A DNA stretch of 42,616 bases from Deltaproteobacteria bacterium (GTDB lineage Bacteria > Desulfobacterota > Syntrophia > Syntrophales > UBA2192): assembly GCA_012728915.1 (NCBI GenBank), contig JAAYEC010000040.1, positions 1-42,616 on the forward strand, given 5' to 3'. The notes below the pieces were generated by a model. It was not told where the DNA came from. It ran no database searches and was given only the letters and a program-made list of their open reading frames with translations. Both the position numbers and the translations under genes were made by a program. Of this stretch, positions 18,165-26,248 are shown piece by piece (positions within the stretch are counted from its first letter, which is position 1; each line of letters opens with the position of its first letter).

Positions 18165-18761
18165 TCACTTCAATTTTTCCAGTTCCCGGACCAGGCTCTC
18201 CAGCGGAGGCCGCTTGTTGATGTCGTGAACGTCGATCCAGCGGATGCCCCCCTTTTTGTCGATGACGAAGAGGGCGCGCTCGGCGGTGCCGTCGGACCGC
18301 AGAACCCCGTAGGCCTCGGCGACCTTCCCGTGGGGATAGAAGTCGGAGAGCACGGGGAACCAGAGATGCCCCATCTGGTTGGTCCAGGCATAGAGGGTGG
18401 GGATGTTGTCGACGGTGATCCCCAGCAAAATGGCGTCGCTTGCGTCGAAGAGGTCCTTCACGATGTTGTAGCCCGGCCACTGGTCCGAGCAGACGGGGGT
18501 CCAGGCGGCGGGCACGAAGGAGAGGACGACATTCTTCTTCCCGCGGTAATGGCCCAGGGCGACCATCTGCCCTGCGATGGAGGGCAGCGTGAAGTCCGGC
18601 GCCCTGTCGCCGACCTTCACCTTGAGGACGCTGTCGACGGGCTTGAGCTCTCCCGTCGAGAAGAGGTTGTCCTTGTAGGCCTCGGAGTGGGTCTGCGCCA
18701 GGGCCGACGTCCCGAGGGCAAAGGCAAGCACGAGGATGATGAGTGCGGCTGTTTTCGTCAT
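18165..18761 (-). CDS. Exported 1-Cys peroxiredoxin (AhpC/TSA family)
   Basis: A 198-residue thioredoxin-fold protein with an N-terminal signal peptide (about 1-22, ending ALAQ) and the peroxiredoxin active site P84-xxx-T88-xx-C91 (PAAWTPVC). It should reduce peroxides outside the cytoplasm. Only the peroxidatic cysteine is present, so it needs an external thiol for recycling. It starts 10 bases after the stop of the TlpA-like gene, with a GGGGGA site between, and the two are likely one operon; the thioredoxin-like partner could be its reductant. It converges with the ModE-like gene; no clear terminator is visible in the 90-base gap. Confidence 0.85.
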   Translation of the reverse strand: MTKTAALIILVLAFALGTSALAQTHSEAYKDNLFSTGELKPVDSVLKVKVGDRAPDFTLPSIAGQMVALGHYRGKKNVVLSFVPAAWTPVCSDQWPGYNIVKDLFDASDAILLGITVDNIPTLYAWTNQMGHLWFPVLSDFYPHGKVAEAYGVLRSDGTAERALFVIDKKGGIRWIDVHDINKRPPLESLVRELEKLK

Positions 18762-18771
18762 GGCGTCCCCC

Positions 18772-19353
18772 CTACAGCCCGGCCGCCTTCTTCAGCGTTT
18801 CCAGGAAGGCCGGGACCTCGCCGAACGCGCCCAGCCTCGCGTGGGTCACGCTCTGGGTACCGTCCGGATTGAGCCTGACCGCAATGAAAAAAGGCGTCCT
18901 CACCTCGCCGCATTTTTTGTGGATGTCGTAGTCGGGATCCGGGAAAACGGGGAAGGGAACGCCGTATTTTTTCCGGAATACCTCCACCTCGTAGGACGAG
19001 TTGCCCGCTCCCACCCCGATGATCTTGATCTTTCCCCCGGCTGCGGGGTCCTTCTCGATCGCCTCGTGGAGCCGGTTCACGACGGGGGCCTCCTTCTGGC
19101 AGAAGGGGCAGTACATGCTGAGGATCTCGATGAGCACGAGATTGGCCTTGATGTCGGCCATCCTGAAGGTCTTTCCCCAGCCGGAAAGTCCGAGATAGTT
19201 CCGGTCTGCGCGCTCGCCGGGAACCGGGAGCGTCAGGTCGAACAGCCTGTCGCCGGGTCTGGGCTGGACGCCCTGCGCTGCGGCCGTCGCACCGGACAGA
19301 AGCGCGGCTGCCGCCACCGCTGCCGCCACCGCGAGAACCAGGATTCTCTTCAT
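18772..19353 (-). CDS. Exported TlpA-like thioredoxin-fold protein
   Basis: A 193-residue protein with a long alanine-rich signal peptide (1-27) and a redox motif C82-P-F-C85 within EILSMYCPFCQKEAP, typical of the TlpA/ResA/AhpC-TSA group. The fold is complete, with the cis-proline region TPFF near residue 150. It probably acts as a periplasmic thiol-disulfide reductant, for example for the peroxiredoxin encoded immediately downstream or for cytochrome c assembly. An AAAGGAGGT site six bases before the ATG supports the start. It is divergent from nikR, sharing a 167-base promoter region. Confidence 0.85.
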   Translation of the reverse strand: MKRILVLAVAAAVAAAALLSGATAAAQGVQPRPGDRLFDLTLPVPGERADRNYLGLSGWGKTFRMADIKANLVLIEILSMYCPFCQKEAPVVNRLHEAIEKDPAAGGKIKIIGVGAGNSSYEVEVFRKKYGVPFPVFPDPDYDIHKKCGEVRTPFFIAVRLNPDGTQSVTHARLGAFGEVPAFLETLKKAAGL

Positions 19354-19464
19354 GGAAAACCTCCTTTGTGGTCGCCTCTTCCGTCAGGATGCCCAGAGAG
19401 TACCAGAATCCCGGGCGATGCAAAACAAAAAACATCGCCAGCCTGCGGCCCGGGCAAATAGGGA

Positions 19465-19493
19465 TTGACAGGCCCCGGCGCCTGTGGCACGAA
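19465..19493 (+). promoter_or_regulatory. Promoter region of nikR with dyad
   Basis: TTGACA at 19465-19470 overlaps a dyad ACAGGC (19468-19473), six bases, GCCTGT (19480-19485). The sequence at the expected -10 position is CACGAA (19488-19493), which is weak. The block closely matches the region upstream of the TonB receptor gene (26303-26331). Autoregulation by NikR is a reasonable guess; the dyad does not match the E. coli NikR operator. Confidence 0.4.
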
Positions 19494-19520
19494 GAATCAT
19501 TCCGTGTTATCGGGGGTTTC

Positions 19521-19937
19521 ATGTCGGAGGTCATCCGTTTCGGCGTCTCCCTGGAGAAGAATCTCCTTCTGCGGTTCGACCGGCTGATCCGGGGGAAAAA
19601 GTACACGAACCGCTCCGAGGCCATCCGGGATCTCATCCGCCGGGAAATGGTCAAGGAGGCATGGGAAAAGGGCGGGGAGGTGGCCGGTGCCATCACCTTC
19701 ATCTACGACCACCACCAGCGCGACCTACTCAACCGGATCATGGATCTCCAGCACGACCACCAGAAGATCATCCTCTCGACCCAGCACGTCCACCTCGACC
19801 ACGACCACTGCCTGGAGATCGTGGCCGTCAGGGGCTCCGCCGGGGACGTCCTCGAACTGGCCGATGCCCTGAAGGCGCTCAAGGGCGTGCGGCACGGCAC
19901 GCTGAGCATGACGGGCACGGGAAAAGAGACAAAGTGA
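19521..19937 (+). CDS. nikR: Nickel-responsive transcriptional regulator NikR
   Basis: A 138-residue ribbon-helix-helix regulator with a C-terminal ACT-like nickel-sensing domain. The N-terminus (MSEVIRFGVSLEKNLLLRFD) and the YTNRSEAIRDLIR helix form the DNA-binding half. The high-affinity Ni site is intact: H78 (QHDHQ), H89 and H91 (QHVHLDH) and C97, equivalent to H76, H87, H89 and C95 of E. coli NikR. The start at 19521 gives the family length; the frame is open further upstream without support. It stands before the CooC-ABC transporter operon, separated by a structured 78-base spacer. It should repress nickel uptake genes when nickel is plentiful. Confidence 0.93.
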   Translation: MSEVIRFGVSLEKNLLLRFDRLIRGKKYTNRSEAIRDLIRREMVKEAWEKGGEVAGAITFIYDHHQRDLLNRIMDLQHDHQKIILSTQHVHLDHDHCLEIVAVRGSAGDVLELADALKALKGVRHGTLSMTGTGKETK

Positions 19938-19989
19938 AAAGGGGTCGCGAAACAAGTTTGCCGGCGGAAAACCGCTGTTCGGCCCCTTT
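19938..19989 (+). other. Structured intercistronic spacer between nikR and the CooC-like gene
   Basis: Immediately after the nikR stop, AAAGGGG (19938-19944) can pair with CCCCTTT (19983-19989). The enclosed region can form two smaller hairpins: AAA-CAAG-TTT flanked by GC pairs, and GCGG-AAAA-CCGC. No U-run follows, so it is not a standard terminator. It may be a processing or stability element, or chance. Confidence 0.35.
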
Positions 19990-20015
19990 GACGGTGAGCA
20001 GGATGGCGGAAATCG

Positions 20016-20786
20016 ATGCCTAAAATCCTTTTTTGCGGAAAGGGGGGGAGCGGGAAGAGCACCCTGCTGTCCCTCCTCGCCCTGCACCTGAGCGAGACGC
20101 GCGATGTCGTCGTCATCGACACGGACGAGTCCAATACGGGGCTTGCCCGGATGATGGGCCTCGATCCGCCCGGGCAGACGCTCATGGATTTTCTCGGCGG
20201 GAAGGACTCCGTTCGCCGGAAGATGGGGCCCCGGGGCGCCCCGGGTGAATCGCGGGCCTTCTTCCCCGCGGCGGGCGTCGCCGGGGGAAGCTTCCCCGGG
20301 GTCTGCGAGAGCGCCAGGGGACGCATCCGTCTGGCCAGCGTCGGGAAGATCGAGCACGCCCACGAGGGGTGCGCCTGCCCCATGGGCGTCCTGGCCCGCG
20401 ACGTTCTCGGCAACGTGCCGGCCGGGGCTGACCGCTGGGTCCTCGTCGACACGGAGGCCGGCATCGAGCACATCGGCCGGGGTCTGCTCGAGGGGATGAA
20501 CGCCGTGGTGGTCGTCGTCGAGCCGTCGCACGACGCCGTGGCCCTGGCGGGAAAGATCGTGAAACTCGCCGCCGGAGAGGGCAGGCGATGCCTGGCGGTG
20601 CTGAACAGGGTCGCTGACGGGACGGAGTCCCTCCTGAAAGAGGCGCTTGCCCGGGTTGGCATCGAAACCGCCGCGACATTGGCAAACAGCCAGGCCGTCG
20701 CCAAAGCGAACCTGCTCGCCCGCCCCCTGGCCCTCGAGCCCTTCCGGAAGGAGATCGGGAAACTGGCGGAGGCCCTCGAGCGATGA
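20016..20786 (+). CDS. cooC: CooC-like nickel-insertion ATPase (MinD/ParA family)
   Basis: A 256-residue P-loop ATPase with the deviant Walker A CGKGGSGKST at residues 7-16 and a CxC pair (C119, C121 in GCACPMG). In CooC proteins this pair binds nickel or zinc at the dimer interface. CooC delivers nickel to the C-cluster of carbon monoxide dehydrogenase. No CODH/ACS gene is in the window, but nikR lies upstream and a metal importer follows. Its stop overlaps the next start (ATGA), indicating translational coupling. Related AcsF or general MinD-like ATPases are alternatives; the CxC motif and NikR context favour CooC. Confidence 0.82.
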   Translation: MPKILFCGKGGSGKSTLLSLLALHLSETRDVVVIDTDESNTGLARMMGLDPPGQTLMDFLGGKDSVRRKMGPRGAPGESRAFFPAAGVAGGSFPGVCESARGRIRLASVGKIEHAHEGCACPMGVLARDVLGNVPAGADRWVLVDTEAGIEHIGRGLLEGMNAVVVVVEPSHDAVALAGKIVKLAAGEGRRCLAVLNRVADGTESLLKEALARVGIETAATLANSQAVAKANLLARPLALEPFRKEIGKLAEALER

Positions 20787-21889
20787 GGTCCGCCGTGAAT
20801 GCGCTGCTGCTCCTGGCGGTCTTCTGCCTCGCAGAGCCGGCCCTTGCCGCCGCCCCGGGGGACAGGACCGTTCAGGACATGGCGGGCCGGCCGGTACGGG
20901 TGCCCGCGAGCGTGAACCGGATCGTCGCGATTGGTCCGGGGGCCCTGCGGCTTGTCGTCTACCTGGACGCCTTCGACCGGGTCGTCGGCGTGGAGGAGGC
21001 GGAGAAAGGCCGCTTTCCCCTTGCGGCCCGGCCCTACGGGCTGGCCGTCCGGGAGCGTATCATGGCCCTGCCTTCCGTCGGGGAGGGCGGCGCGGGCCGG
21101 AATCCGGACCCCGAGAGGGTCCTCGCCCTCAGGCCGGATCTGATCGTGGGCATCGGGCTCGATCCGGCGCAGGTCTCGGCACTCGAGTCCAAGGCGGGGA
21201 TCCCGGTGCTCGTGCTGGACTATGGCGAGATCGGGGTCTTCCGGGAGGAGGCCCTGAAGTCCATTGCGCTGCTGGGCCGGGTTACGGGGCGGGATCGGAG
21301 GGCCGGCGAGATCCTTCGGTTTATCCAGGCCTGCCGGGCGGATCTCGGGCGCAGGACCGCGGGCATCGAAATCCCGGGGAAACGGCGTGCCTATGTCGGG
21401 GGGATCGGCCACAAGGGCCGGCACGGGCTCCTGAGCACCGAGGCCGGTTTCCTGCCCCTGGCCCTGGCGGGCGCGAGGAACGTGGCCGACGAAACGGGCC
21501 GCGAGGGGCACCTCTTCATCGATCGGGAGCAGATCCTCGCCTGGAGCCCCGAGGTGATCTTCATCGACGCAAACGGCCTCGATCTCGTCGCGGCGGACTA
21601 TGCCGCCCGCCCCGCTTTTTACGAGGCCCTTGACGCAGTCAGGCAGGGGCGGGTGTACAGCCTCTACCCCTACAACTTCTACGGCACGAACATCGAGATC
21701 GCCCTCGCCGATGCCTACTTCATCGGCAAAATCCTCTACCCCGGGGCGTTCCGGGATGTGGACCCCGTGAAGAAGGCGGAGGAGATCGTCCGGTTCTTTG
21801 TCGGGCAGCCCGTTTTCGACGGGATGAAAGAGGCCTACCGCGGGTTCGGCAGGGTGTTCTTCGAGGGGGGACGAATGGATGTCCGGTAA
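20783..21889 (+). CDS. ABC transporter substrate-binding protein (Fec/Btu-type)
   Basis: A 368-residue periplasmic binding protein with an N-terminal signal peptide (about 1-22, ending ALAA) and the two-lobed helical-backbone fold of the cobalamin/ferrisiderophore class: 'RIVAIGPGALRLV' near residue 50, 'LRPDLIVGIG' near 118 and 'WSPEVIFIDANGLDL' near 255. It overlaps the ATPase upstream by four bases and the permease downstream by eleven, so the importer is one coupled unit. The substrate cannot be read from sequence. Nickel or cobalt is favoured by NikR and CooC; iron chelates or molybdate/tungstate (the MolABC precedent in this ABC class) are alternatives. Confidence 0.85.
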   Translation: MRSAVNALLLLAVFCLAEPALAAAPGDRTVQDMAGRPVRVPASVNRIVAIGPGALRLVVYLDAFDRVVGVEEAEKGRFPLAARPYGLAVRERIMALPSVGEGGAGRNPDPERVLALRPDLIVGIGLDPAQVSALESKAGIPVLVLDYGEIGVFREEALKSIALLGRVTGRDRRAGEILRFIQACRADLGRRTAGIEIPGKRRAYVGGIGHKGRHGLLSTEAGFLPLALAGARNVADETGREGHLFIDREQILAWSPEVIFIDANGLDLVAADYAARPAFYEALDAVRQGRVYSLYPYNFYGTNIEIALADAYFIGKILYPGAFRDVDPVKKAEEIVRFFVGQPVFDGMKEAYRGFGRVFFEGGRMDVR

Positions 21890-22937
21890 CGCCGCAGGCA
21901 TCGCGACAGGATACGGCGCCCTGCTGGGGCACAAGGCCGCCGTCGCGGGCGTGCTCCTGGCCGCCGTCGTTCTCCTTGCGCTTGCCGCTCTTGCCGTGGG
22001 GTCCTACCCCCTCTCCCCGGGGGATGTCCTGGCGGCGCTCGCGGGAAGGGCCGACGGGGTGACGGCCCACATCATCGGAAACATCCGCCTTCCCCGGGCC
22101 GTGGCGGCCGTCGTCGCGGGGGCCTCCCTCGGTATTGCCGGTGCCGTGATGCAGAACGTGATCCGCAACCCGCTCGCCTCCCCGTTCACCCTGGGCGTCT
22201 CCCAGGGGGCCGCCTTCGGCGCCGCCCTTGCGATCGTCTCGCTCGGCGGCAGCGCGGCAAAGGGCCTCGCCACGACGATGCAGGCGTGGCTCACGGCCCT
22301 GTCGGCCTTCGCCGGGGCGTTGGCCACCGTTGCGGCCATCCTGATGCTGTCCGCCCTGCGGCGTCTCGCGCCGGCCACGCTGATCCTCGCCGGCGTGGCC
22401 ATGAGCGCCCTGTTCGGCGCGGCAACCATGTTTCTGCAGTACTTCTCGACGGATTCGCAGCTGGCGGCAACCGTCTTCTGGACTTTCGGCGATCTCGGGC
22501 GCGCGGGCTGGAGGGACATCCTCCTGATGACGGCGGCTCTCGCGCCGGCGCTGGCCTACTTTCTGTGGAACAGCTGGGGCTACAATGCCCTGGAGTGGGG
22601 AGACGAGACGGCGGGCGGGCTCGGCGTCTCCGTCGGACGCCTCCGCCTGGGGAGCCTCGCGGCATCGGCCCTCGTGGCCGCCGTCACCGTCGCCTGCCTG
22701 GGGGTCATCGGGTTCGTGGGGCTCGTGGCGCCCCACATCATGCGGTTCTTCGTGGGCGACGACCACCGCTTCCTTCTTCCCTGCTCGGCGCTGTGCGGCT
22801 CGATGCTTCTGCTTGCCGCCGACATCCTGTCGCGGCTTCTCCTGGCGCCGGTCGTCGTGCCCGTGGGGATCGTGACGACCTTTGCCGGGGCCCCGCTGCT
22901 GCTCTACCTCCTGATGAAGGGGCGCAAGGTGCCATGA
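21879..22937 (+). CDS. ABC transporter permease (FecCD/BtuC family)
   Basis: A 352-residue integral membrane protein with the ten-helix BtuC/FecCD pattern: a first helix at about 18-40, the family signature 'GNIRLPRAVAAVVAGASLGIAGAV' region (about 67-92), NPLASPFTLGVSQGAAFGA at about 98-116, and 'GFVGLVAPHIMRF' near 278-290. It forms the channel of the importer with the neighbouring binding protein and ATPase. It starts within the end of the binding-protein gene and its stop overlaps the ATPase start by four bases. Confidence 0.93.
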   Translation: MSGNAAGIATGYGALLGHKAAVAGVLLAAVVLLALAALAVGSYPLSPGDVLAALAGRADGVTAHIIGNIRLPRAVAAVVAGASLGIAGAVMQNVIRNPLASPFTLGVSQGAAFGAALAIVSLGGSAAKGLATTMQAWLTALSAFAGALATVAAILMLSALRRLAPATLILAGVAMSALFGAATMFLQYFSTDSQLAATVFWTFGDLGRAGWRDILLMTAALAPALAYFLWNSWGYNALEWGDETAGGLGVSVGRLRLGSLAASALVAAVTVACLGVIGFVGLVAPHIMRFFVGDDHRFLLPCSALCGSMLLLAADILSRLLLAPVVVPVGIVTTFAGAPLLLYLLMKGRKVP

Positions 22938-23728
22938 CGCTCGAGATCGAAGGAATCCGCTTTTCCTACGGCAGGACGCCCGTGCTCAGGCAGGTGAGCC
23001 TCCGGGCCGAGCCCGGCCAACTCGTCGCCATCCTGGGCGAAAACGGCTCGGGCAAGTCGACGCTTCTGCGGGCGATCCATCGACTCCTCGTCCCCCAGGG
23101 GGGGACCGTCCTGGTCGAGGGGCGCGCCGTGGATCGCATGAGCCCGCGTCAGATCGCCCGCCTCATGGGCTATCTGCCCCAGAAATCCTCCGAGGCGTCC
23201 TTTTCGGTCTTCGACGCCGTCCTGCTGGGCAGGGCGCCGCACCTGCAGTGGGGCGTCTCGGATCGCGACAGGGAGGTGGTCCTGCGGGTCCTGGCCCTCC
23301 TGGGCCTGGAGGCACAGGCCCTGAGGAGCGTCCTCGAGCTTTCCGGTGGGGAGGTGCAGAAGGTCTTCATCGCCAGGGCGCTCGCCCAGGAGCCGAAGGT
23401 CCTGCTTCTCGACGAGCCGATCAACCACCTCGACGTGAAGAACCAGATCGACGTCATGGGGCTCCTCCGGAGGGTGACGGCGGAGCTCTCCATCGTCTCC
23501 CTCGTCGTCCTGCACGACATCAACAACGCCCTGCGCTTTGCGGACCGCTTCCTCCTGATCAAGTCGGGGGAGATCGTCGCGTTCGGCGGGCAGGAGGTCG
23601 TCACCCCCGCCAATGTACGGACACTCTACAACCTGGACGTCACGGTGGCCCGGGTCGACGGGATTCCCGTGGTCGTCCCGCGGGGAAACGGCAAGGCCGA
23701 CGCCCCTCCGGCGATAAGGATCGAGTGA
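22934..23728 (+). CDS. ABC transporter ATP-binding protein (FepC/BtuD-type)
   Basis: A 264-residue ATPase with Walker A GENGSGKST (35-43), Q-loop near YLPQKSSEASF, signature LSGGE, Walker B VLLLDEPINHLD and the switch histidine in VLHDINN. All catalytic elements are intact. The start at 22934 (ATGA overlap with the permease stop) gives the normal N-terminus MTLEIEGIRFSYG; the open frame continues upstream inside the permease gene but is not the real start. It ends the cooC-importer operon. Confidence 0.93.
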   Translation: MTLEIEGIRFSYGRTPVLRQVSLRAEPGQLVAILGENGSGKSTLLRAIHRLLVPQGGTVLVEGRAVDRMSPRQIARLMGYLPQKSSEASFSVFDAVLLGRAPHLQWGVSDRDREVVLRVLALLGLEAQALRSVLELSGGEVQKVFIARALAQEPKVLLLDEPINHLDVKNQIDVMGLLRRVTAELSIVSLVVLHDINNALRFADRFLLIKSGEIVAFGGQEVVTPANVRTLYNLDVTVARVDGIPVVVPRGNGKADAPPAIRIE

Positions 23729-23744
23729 TGATGAGGCGTTTCCC

Positions 23745-23782
23745 GGACCCCGGCAACTCCTTCGCATCGGCCGCCGGGGTCC
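23745..23782 (+). terminator. Hairpin after the ABC importer operon
   Basis: Arms GGACCCCGGC (23745-23754) and GCCGGGGTCC (23773-23782) pair perfectly over 10 bases around an 18-base loop, 17 bases after the ATPase stop. There is no U-run, so it may protect the 3' end or slow polymerase between two convergent operons rather than act as a classical terminator. Confidence 0.4.
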
Positions 23783-23824
23783 GGCATCCCAACCCTGAAA
23801 GACCCCGGTTCCACGGGATTCCCT

Positions 23825-24175
23825 TTAGAGGGCCCGCGCGACGATGTAGATGTACCGCAGGGGCGCAGGGCCGGTATGGTAGACGTTATGAACCGTCCGG
23901 GGCGGGATGAAGACCACCTGGCCCCCCTTCACCGGGCGCCGGCCGTACCCGTCCGCCTCCACATCCCCCGCGCCTTCCAGGATGACCAGGATCTCCTCGT
24001 GGTCGTTCGTGCTGTGCTTGCCCACGTCCCCGCCGCCCTGGAGCGTGACGAGGCCCGAGCGCATGGTCACGCTGCCCGGGGGCGAGAGGATCGGGAAATA
24101 GGGGACCTCCGGTCCGGGCAGGGTCACGACGATGGACGGCAGGGCGTCGGGGGCATCGGACTCGTGTTTGTGCAT
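23825..24175 (-). CDS. Small cupin-domain protein
   Basis: A 116-residue single cupin barrel. Motif 1 is visible as GKHSTNDHEEILVILEGAG (about 51-69) and motif 2 as VVFIPPRTVHNVYH (about 87-100), with histidines able to hold a metal ion. It starts 10 bases after the stop of the TonB receptor gene and is probably translated from the same mRNA. Its role is unknown; small cupins next to metal importers may bind the metal or a chelator, which is only a suggestion here. It converges with the ABC operon. Confidence 0.82.
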   Translation of the reverse strand: MHKHESDAPDALPSIVVTLPGPEVPYFPILSPPGSVTMRSGLVTLQGGGDVGKHSTNDHEEILVILEGAGDVEADGYGRRPVKGGQVVFIPPRTVHNVYHTGPAPLRYIYIVARAL

Positions 24176-24185
24176 GCCGGGTCTC

Positions 24186-26135
24186 CTAAAATGTAAGATC
24201 CAGGCCGACCATGCCGGTCGTTCCTGGCATGGGGTAGTCCTTCTTGAAGGCGTAACTCTCGTTGGTCAGGTTTTCGCCGGCAAGGAAGAACTCGCCCTTC
24301 GTGCCGAGTGTCTTGAGGCTGAACTCCCAGCCCAGTCTCGCGTTGACGAGGAAGAAGGCGCTGACGGCCGCGATACTGCTTCCCCCCCAGCCGGCGGCCC
24401 GGTTGTTGGCCGTGTACTGGTTGTCCACGTAAAGCGCATCCGCGCTGAGCTTGAAGTTGCTCTGGAACCGGTAATTGAACCCGGCGCTGGCCGACCAGTT
24501 GGGTGCATAGGGAAGATGGTCCGGCGATTGATCGAAGAGGTGCGTGGCGCCGGCAAAGAGGGACAGGACGTCGAGAGGGGTCCAGGTGAGCGTGGCCTCG
24601 ATGCCCCTGGTCCGGAAGTCGCCGATGTTTTCATAGTGCGGCGGGGCGGGGGAGGTCACCAGGATCAAGCGGTTCTTCCCGTCATCGGCGAAGTACGTGA
24701 TGTCGGCGCGGAATTTTCTGCCGATCCCGTGGCTGAGGCCCGCTTCGTAATGGTCCACGGTCTCCGCGTCCAGCCTCTTCCACCTCGTGTTGCCTCCCCA
24801 GAGAAGGCTGGAGTTCGCCGCGACGTAGACGCCGGGGTAGCTGACCCCCTTCGCATAGGAGGCATGGAATTCCGTCGGCCCGTAGCCGACGACGAGGCCC
24901 GCCTGGGGGCCCCATTCGGCATCGAAGTCGCTGTGCGAGAAATAACGGACGCCGGCCGAGGGGATCGCATACCAGCCGCTCTTCTCCCCGAAGAGGTGGC
25001 TCAGGGCCGCGTAGGGCGAGAGGATGCGGAACGTCTCCCTGGGAAACGTGCTGTCCGGCCGGGGCGCATCCCTGTCGATCACGACCTTGCCGCCGATGAA
25101 ATCCAGATCGATGCCGCCGAGGATCTCGCCGTTTTTCCAGGGGGTGACGGTCTCCTGCAGCCGGGCGCCGTAATTGTCCCAGTCCGTCCTGGTGTCGTAG
25201 AAGAAACCCGCCGGATCGCGCTGGTCCTGCCAGTCGCCCGTGCCCCGGTTCCAGTAGAGCTTCAGCGTTCCCCGCGCCGATGCGTACTGGTGGGCGATGG
25301 TGAACACCGTCATCTCGTCGTCTGAGCGGTAAGTGCCCTGGCGGGCCGCCGGCCTTCCTTCCGGTCCCGGGTCCTCGGCGAAATTGTTTGTTGCGTTCGC
25401 CGTGAGGCTCACGTACCAGGATGGATCGATCTGATGACCGACCCGGGCGAAGTATTCCTGCAGCTCCCCGCTGGAATCGTCCCGGTGCCCGCTCGAGGAG
25501 CGGAAACCCTGGAGGAGATAGTAATCGGTTTTGCCGATCTTGCCGCCGTGCTCGACCCCCTCGATGAAGGTGGAATGGGATCCGTAACCGGCCCGGACAT
25601 TCGTATGAAACCCTTCCTCCGTCTGCCGCTTCGTGACCACGTTCACGACCCCGTAGGCGCCGTTGCCGAACAGGACGGGCTGCGCCCCCTTGTAGATGTC
25701 AATCCGCCGGGCCTGGTCGGCGCTCATGATGTCCATGAGGGGGTGGGCCCAGACGCCGACGACCTTCGGGATGCCGTCGACGGCCATCTGGATTTCGCCG
25801 CCGGGCCTGGAGCTTCCCATGCCGCGAATGTAGATGGCGCCGCCGTCGCCCCCTCCAAAGCTCCCGACGGGATTCTGGCGGGAGATGATCACGCCGGGGA
25901 CCATCCGGACGGCCGACTGGAAATCCCGGGCGTTGAGATCTCGGATCTGGTCCTCCGTCACGGTGCTGACCTGGCTCCCCAGGCGGGTGACCGCATTGCC
26001 CTCCGTGATGGGCGATGCAACGACGACCACCTCCTCCAGGCGGGCCGCCTTCTTCTCCTCCGCGGCGCAAAGCGCAGGGGTCTGCAGGGCCAGGATGCAG
26101 GCCAGCAGCCATGTCCATGCGCAGTTTCCCTCCAT
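24186..26135 (-). CDS. TonB-dependent outer-membrane receptor
   Basis: A 649-residue outer-membrane channel for energised uptake of a metal or metal chelate. It has a signal peptide (about 1-24, ending LCA-AE), a TonB-box-like stretch EEVVVVASPI (34-43), a plug domain with DFQSAVRMVPGVIISRQNP and RIDIYKGAQPVLFGNGAYG, and a beta-barrel ending in GMVGLDLTF with the terminal phenylalanine typical of outer-membrane proteins. The start at 26135 follows a GGAGGAGGGG site; an open frame runs 59 codons further but has no signal peptide. It faces the ABC importer operon, and together they could bring the same substrate across both membranes. The leader upstream is unusually structured. Confidence 0.92.
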   Translation of the reverse strand: MEGNCAWTWLLACILALQTPALCAAEEKKAARLEEVVVVASPITEGNAVTRLGSQVSTVTEDQIRDLNARDFQSAVRMVPGVIISRQNPVGSFGGGDGGAIYIRGMGSSRPGGEIQMAVDGIPKVVGVWAHPLMDIMSADQARRIDIYKGAQPVLFGNGAYGVVNVVTKRQTEEGFHTNVRAGYGSHSTFIEGVEHGGKIGKTDYYLLQGFRSSSGHRDDSSGELQEYFARVGHQIDPSWYVSLTANATNNFAEDPGPEGRPAARQGTYRSDDEMTVFTIAHQYASARGTLKLYWNRGTGDWQDQRDPAGFFYDTRTDWDNYGARLQETVTPWKNGEILGGIDLDFIGGKVVIDRDAPRPDSTFPRETFRILSPYAALSHLFGEKSGWYAIPSAGVRYFSHSDFDAEWGPQAGLVVGYGPTEFHASYAKGVSYPGVYVAANSSLLWGGNTRWKRLDAETVDHYEAGLSHGIGRKFRADITYFADDGKNRLILVTSPAPPHYENIGDFRTRGIEATLTWTPLDVLSLFAGATHLFDQSPDHLPYAPNWSASAGFNYRFQSNFKLSADALYVDNQYTANNRAAGWGGSSIAAVSAFFLVNARLGWEFSLKTLGTKGEFFLAGENLTNESYAFKKDYPMPGTTGMVGLDLTF

Positions 26136-26167
26136 TCCGCTCCCCTCCTCCCTCGTCGCGATTTGCG

Positions 26168-26190
26168 CCGCCGGGCGCTTCGCCCGGCGG
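26168..26190 (-). promoter_or_regulatory. Perfect hairpin near the TonB receptor ribosome site
   Basis: Arms CCGCCGGGCG and CGCCCGGCGG pair over 10 bases around a 3-base loop, ending 33 bases before the start codon of the receptor gene. No U-run follows. It could influence ribosome access or mRNA stability. Confidence 0.45.
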
Positions 26191-26248
26191 AAACCGGCCC
26201 GGCCGTAACATGGATTTGATATTTGTGGCACTGATGGCCGAAAAGAAA

